Positions 62,299 through 64,000 of a stretch of DNA of 64,000 bases are shown piece after piece; position 1 is the stretch's first letter; each line of letters starts with the position of its first letter. The DNA is from Granulibacter bethesdensis (GTDB taxonomy: Bacteria > Pseudomonadota > Alphaproteobacteria > Acetobacterales > Acetobacteraceae), in NCBI RefSeq assembly GCF_001889525.1, contig NZ_CP018192.1, positions 1,809,493 through 1,873,492 on the forward strand, in the 5' to 3' direction. The notes under the pieces are model-generated. The model saw only the letters and a list, made by a program, of their open reading frames with translations, did no database searches and was not told the DNA's origin. Made by a program: the position numbers and the translations under genes.

Positions 62299-63864
62299 TT
62301 GTCATCCAGTCATACGCCGCCAGGTACATCCAGTCCCACTTCCCCCCCTGCAGTGATCAGGGAGATCTTCCACACCACCACCTTTCGGCTGGCAATGGCA
62401 TTGGGAGGTTCATTCCTGCTGGCCATTCTGTGTCTGTTTTCATTCATTTACGTACAGACATCCATTCTGGAAACGGAACGTGTGGACAGGACACTGGCCC
62501 ATGATGCCAGACAGCTCGTCGCGGATCGTATGGAAGATACGCTCCGCGCCGTTGATCTGAATGTCGTGAACGACCTGCACCGCGTGACACTGGTTGGTGT
62601 TTTCGAGGCGGATGGCACTCGCATTGTCGGCAATCTGCTGCATCTGCCTAAGTATCTGCCGGTAGATGGGGTTGCGCATGGCATCAAACTGCTGCGTCTG
62701 GATGGCGAATACAGCGTGCGCGAAAAAATGCGCGCCGTCGCCCTGCGTATTCATGATGGACGGATTTTGATTCTGGCCCGCAATATCGAACAACTGGATG
62801 AATTGCGGCACGTGGTACTGCGCGCCCTGCTGATGGGGGTTGTACCTGCTGTTATCCTGGCGCTGATCGTGGCGGTATGGATCAGTGCAAAGACGCTGGA
62901 TCGTGTGCGTGATTTTCATACCTCCATCGCCCGTATCATGAATGGTGACCTCAGCGAACGACTGTCCCTGCGGGGCGGAGACGGAGATTTCGACCGCCTC
63001 TCTACCAGCATCAACGGTATGCTGGACCGTATCGAGGATCTGATCCGCGATCTGAAAAGCGCGGGCGACAATATCGCCCATGACCTGCGAACACCGCTGA
63101 CACGGGTGCGGATGCGGCTGGAACAGGCCCGCTCAGCACAGGATCTGGATTCGGCCCATACCGCCATTGATCTTGCCCTGAATGGGACGGATCGCACGCT
63201 GAGTATTATTACGGCCCTCCTGCGCATCGCGGAAATAGAGACGGGTCAGCGGCGCTCCCATTTCAGTGCCGTCAATCTGCCGGACCTGCTGTCCGACCTT
63301 GAAGCACTGTATGGCAGCATCGCAGAAGATGCCGGGCTGACATTGGGCATTACCACCCCGTCGCCCCCTGTTCCGGCGATCTATGCCGATGCCGATCTAT
63401 TGATGGAGGCGCTCGCCAATCTGGTCGGTAATGCCATCAAGTTTACGCCGGCACCGGGTGATATCATGGTGGAAGCGTCTCTGGCGCATGATGGCTCCAT
63501 GCTGATCAGCGTCAGCGATACGGGCCCTGGCATCTCGGCTTTCGAGCGCGAGCTGGTCACCCGGCGCTTCTATCGATCCGATCGCAGCCGCCATGTGGAG
63601 GGGACAGGGCTGGGACTCAGTCTGGTCGCAGCCGTAGCCTCCCTGCACGGCTTCAGCTTCACACTGGCGGATCTCAATGATATGGCCCATCACAGGCGCA
63701 AACATGGCATGCCGGTCGGCTGCATCGCCACACTACGCTGCCCGCGGGAATCCGTACTTTACAATGCCTCCTCCAGCCGGGAGGAAGAACCGCGCGGAAA
63801 CCCGTCAGCCTTTCCCCGCTCTCAAGAGAAATTCCCGACACAGACCCCAACCACACCGCCGTAA
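62299..63864 (+). CDS. Sensor histidine kinase
   Basis: This 521-residue membrane kinase has TM1 at about residues 32-54, a sensor region to about 170 and TM2 at 175-197. A HAMP domain (VRDFHTSIARIMNGDLSERL) follows. The dimerisation domain carries His261 (IAHDLRTPLTRVRMRL), and the ATPase domain shows LVGNAIKFTPAPGD, SVSDTGPGIS and GTGLGLSLVAAVA. The start is a TTG at 62299; no ATG before TM1 is available. A Ser/Pro-rich N-terminus and a polar tail flank the core. It forms a pair with the regulator at 61562. Confidence 0.92.
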   Translation: MSSSHTPPGTSSPTSPPAVIREIFHTTTFRLAMALGGSFLLAILCLFSFIYVQTSILETERVDRTLAHDARQLVADRMEDTLRAVDLNVVNDLHRVTLVGVFEADGTRIVGNLLHLPKYLPVDGVAHGIKLLRLDGEYSVREKMRAVALRIHDGRILILARNIEQLDELRHVVLRALLMGVVPAVILALIVAVWISAKTLDRVRDFHTSIARIMNGDLSERLSLRGGDGDFDRLSTSINGMLDRIEDLIRDLKSAGDNIAHDLRTPLTRVRMRLEQARSAQDLDSAHTAIDLALNGTDRTLSIITALLRIAEIETGQRRSHFSAVNLPDLLSDLEALYGSIAEDAGLTLGITTPSPPVPAIYADADLLMEALANLVGNAIKFTPAPGDIMVEASLAHDGSMLISVSDTGPGISAFERELVTRRFYRSDRSRHVEGTGLGLSLVAAVASLHGFSFTLADLNDMAHHRRKHGMPVGCIATLRCPRESVLYNASSSREEEPRGNPSAFPRSQEKFPTQTPTTPP

Positions 63865-63891
63865 GCCTGCCACACTGTCCAGAAATCTACC

Positions 63892-64000
63892 TCATCCTGC
63901 CACCAGCTGATGCAACTGGCCGATGCCGTGACGCAGCCACATCGGTACCCAGACTGGTACGCCGGGCTCGGTATCGCTGAATTCCTGCACACCATCCCAG
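63892..64000 (-). CDS. C-terminal end of an unidentified gene
   Basis: A minus-strand frame is open from the right edge to a TGA at 63892-63894. The last 35 residues include EFSDTEPGVPVWVPMWLRHG and end with LHQLVAG. It lies convergent to the histidine kinase gene. The fragment is too short to name. Confidence 0.45.
   Translation of the reverse strand, partial: WDGVQEFSDTEPGVPVWVPMWLRHGIGQLHQLVAG

Overview
The window most likely comes from the chromosome of an acetic acid bacterium (Acetobacteraceae, Alphaproteobacteria), perhaps close to Granulibacter. This is inferred from gene content and protein style: several Hint(2)-domain surface proteins, short FeoB, type II NADH dehydrogenase, phasin, high-GC housekeeping genes and AT-rich gaps around the surface-protein genes. 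No rRNA, complete prophage or intact insertion sequence is seen.

Layout. 1-1970 holds the N-terminal part of an AIDA-type repeat adhesin (minus strand, running off the left edge). 2480-8198 (minus) is ffh followed by betI-betB-betA for glycine betaine synthesis, with a good BetI operator before betB. 8476-10233 is a Hint-domain surface-protein gene broken by two frameshifts. 10274-14178 (minus) holds a predicted hydrolase with helical repeats and the thrS-infC pair; infC seems to start at ATA. 14456-20976 carries a periplasmic mini-catalase and two tandem kexin-like proteases that share an almost identical 3' end. 21141-25856 has feoAB plus a small Cys-rich protein, a CorA/ZntB transporter and PPK2. 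25902-32711 is membrane and envelope housekeeping (TauE/SafE, a multi-TM protein, YceI, GalE, VIT family, an MsbA-like ABC exporter).

A CRISPR array of type I-E character (29 repeats, 28 spacers) occupies 32787-34522. Its leader is on the right and it is transcribed leftward. No cas gene is present in the window. To its right is about 500 bp of apparently decayed sequence. From 35051 to 39123 (minus) come cca, a Nudix CoA pyrophosphatase, a DUF1285 protein and an NCS2 purine permease, with a divergent LysR gene at 39286. From 40287 to 47372 (plus) is a MoxR-DUF58-BatA/DUF4159-VWA-like operon, followed by tspO and an ankyrin protein.

The most notable locus is 49362-52813. A TibC/AAH-type autotransporter heptosyltransferase gene overlaps by 4 bp the gene for a beta-repeat protein that ends in a Hint(2) domain rather than an autotransporter barrel. 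This looks like a dedicated protein-glycosylation and adhesin operon with an unusual C-terminal module; 1-1970 and 8476-10233 encode related surface proteins. The right end (53079-64000) is mainly housekeeping: tRNA-Gln, purH, a small secreted protein, clpS, a phasin, a D,D-carboxypeptidase with SPOR domain, ndh, map, radC and a two-component pair.
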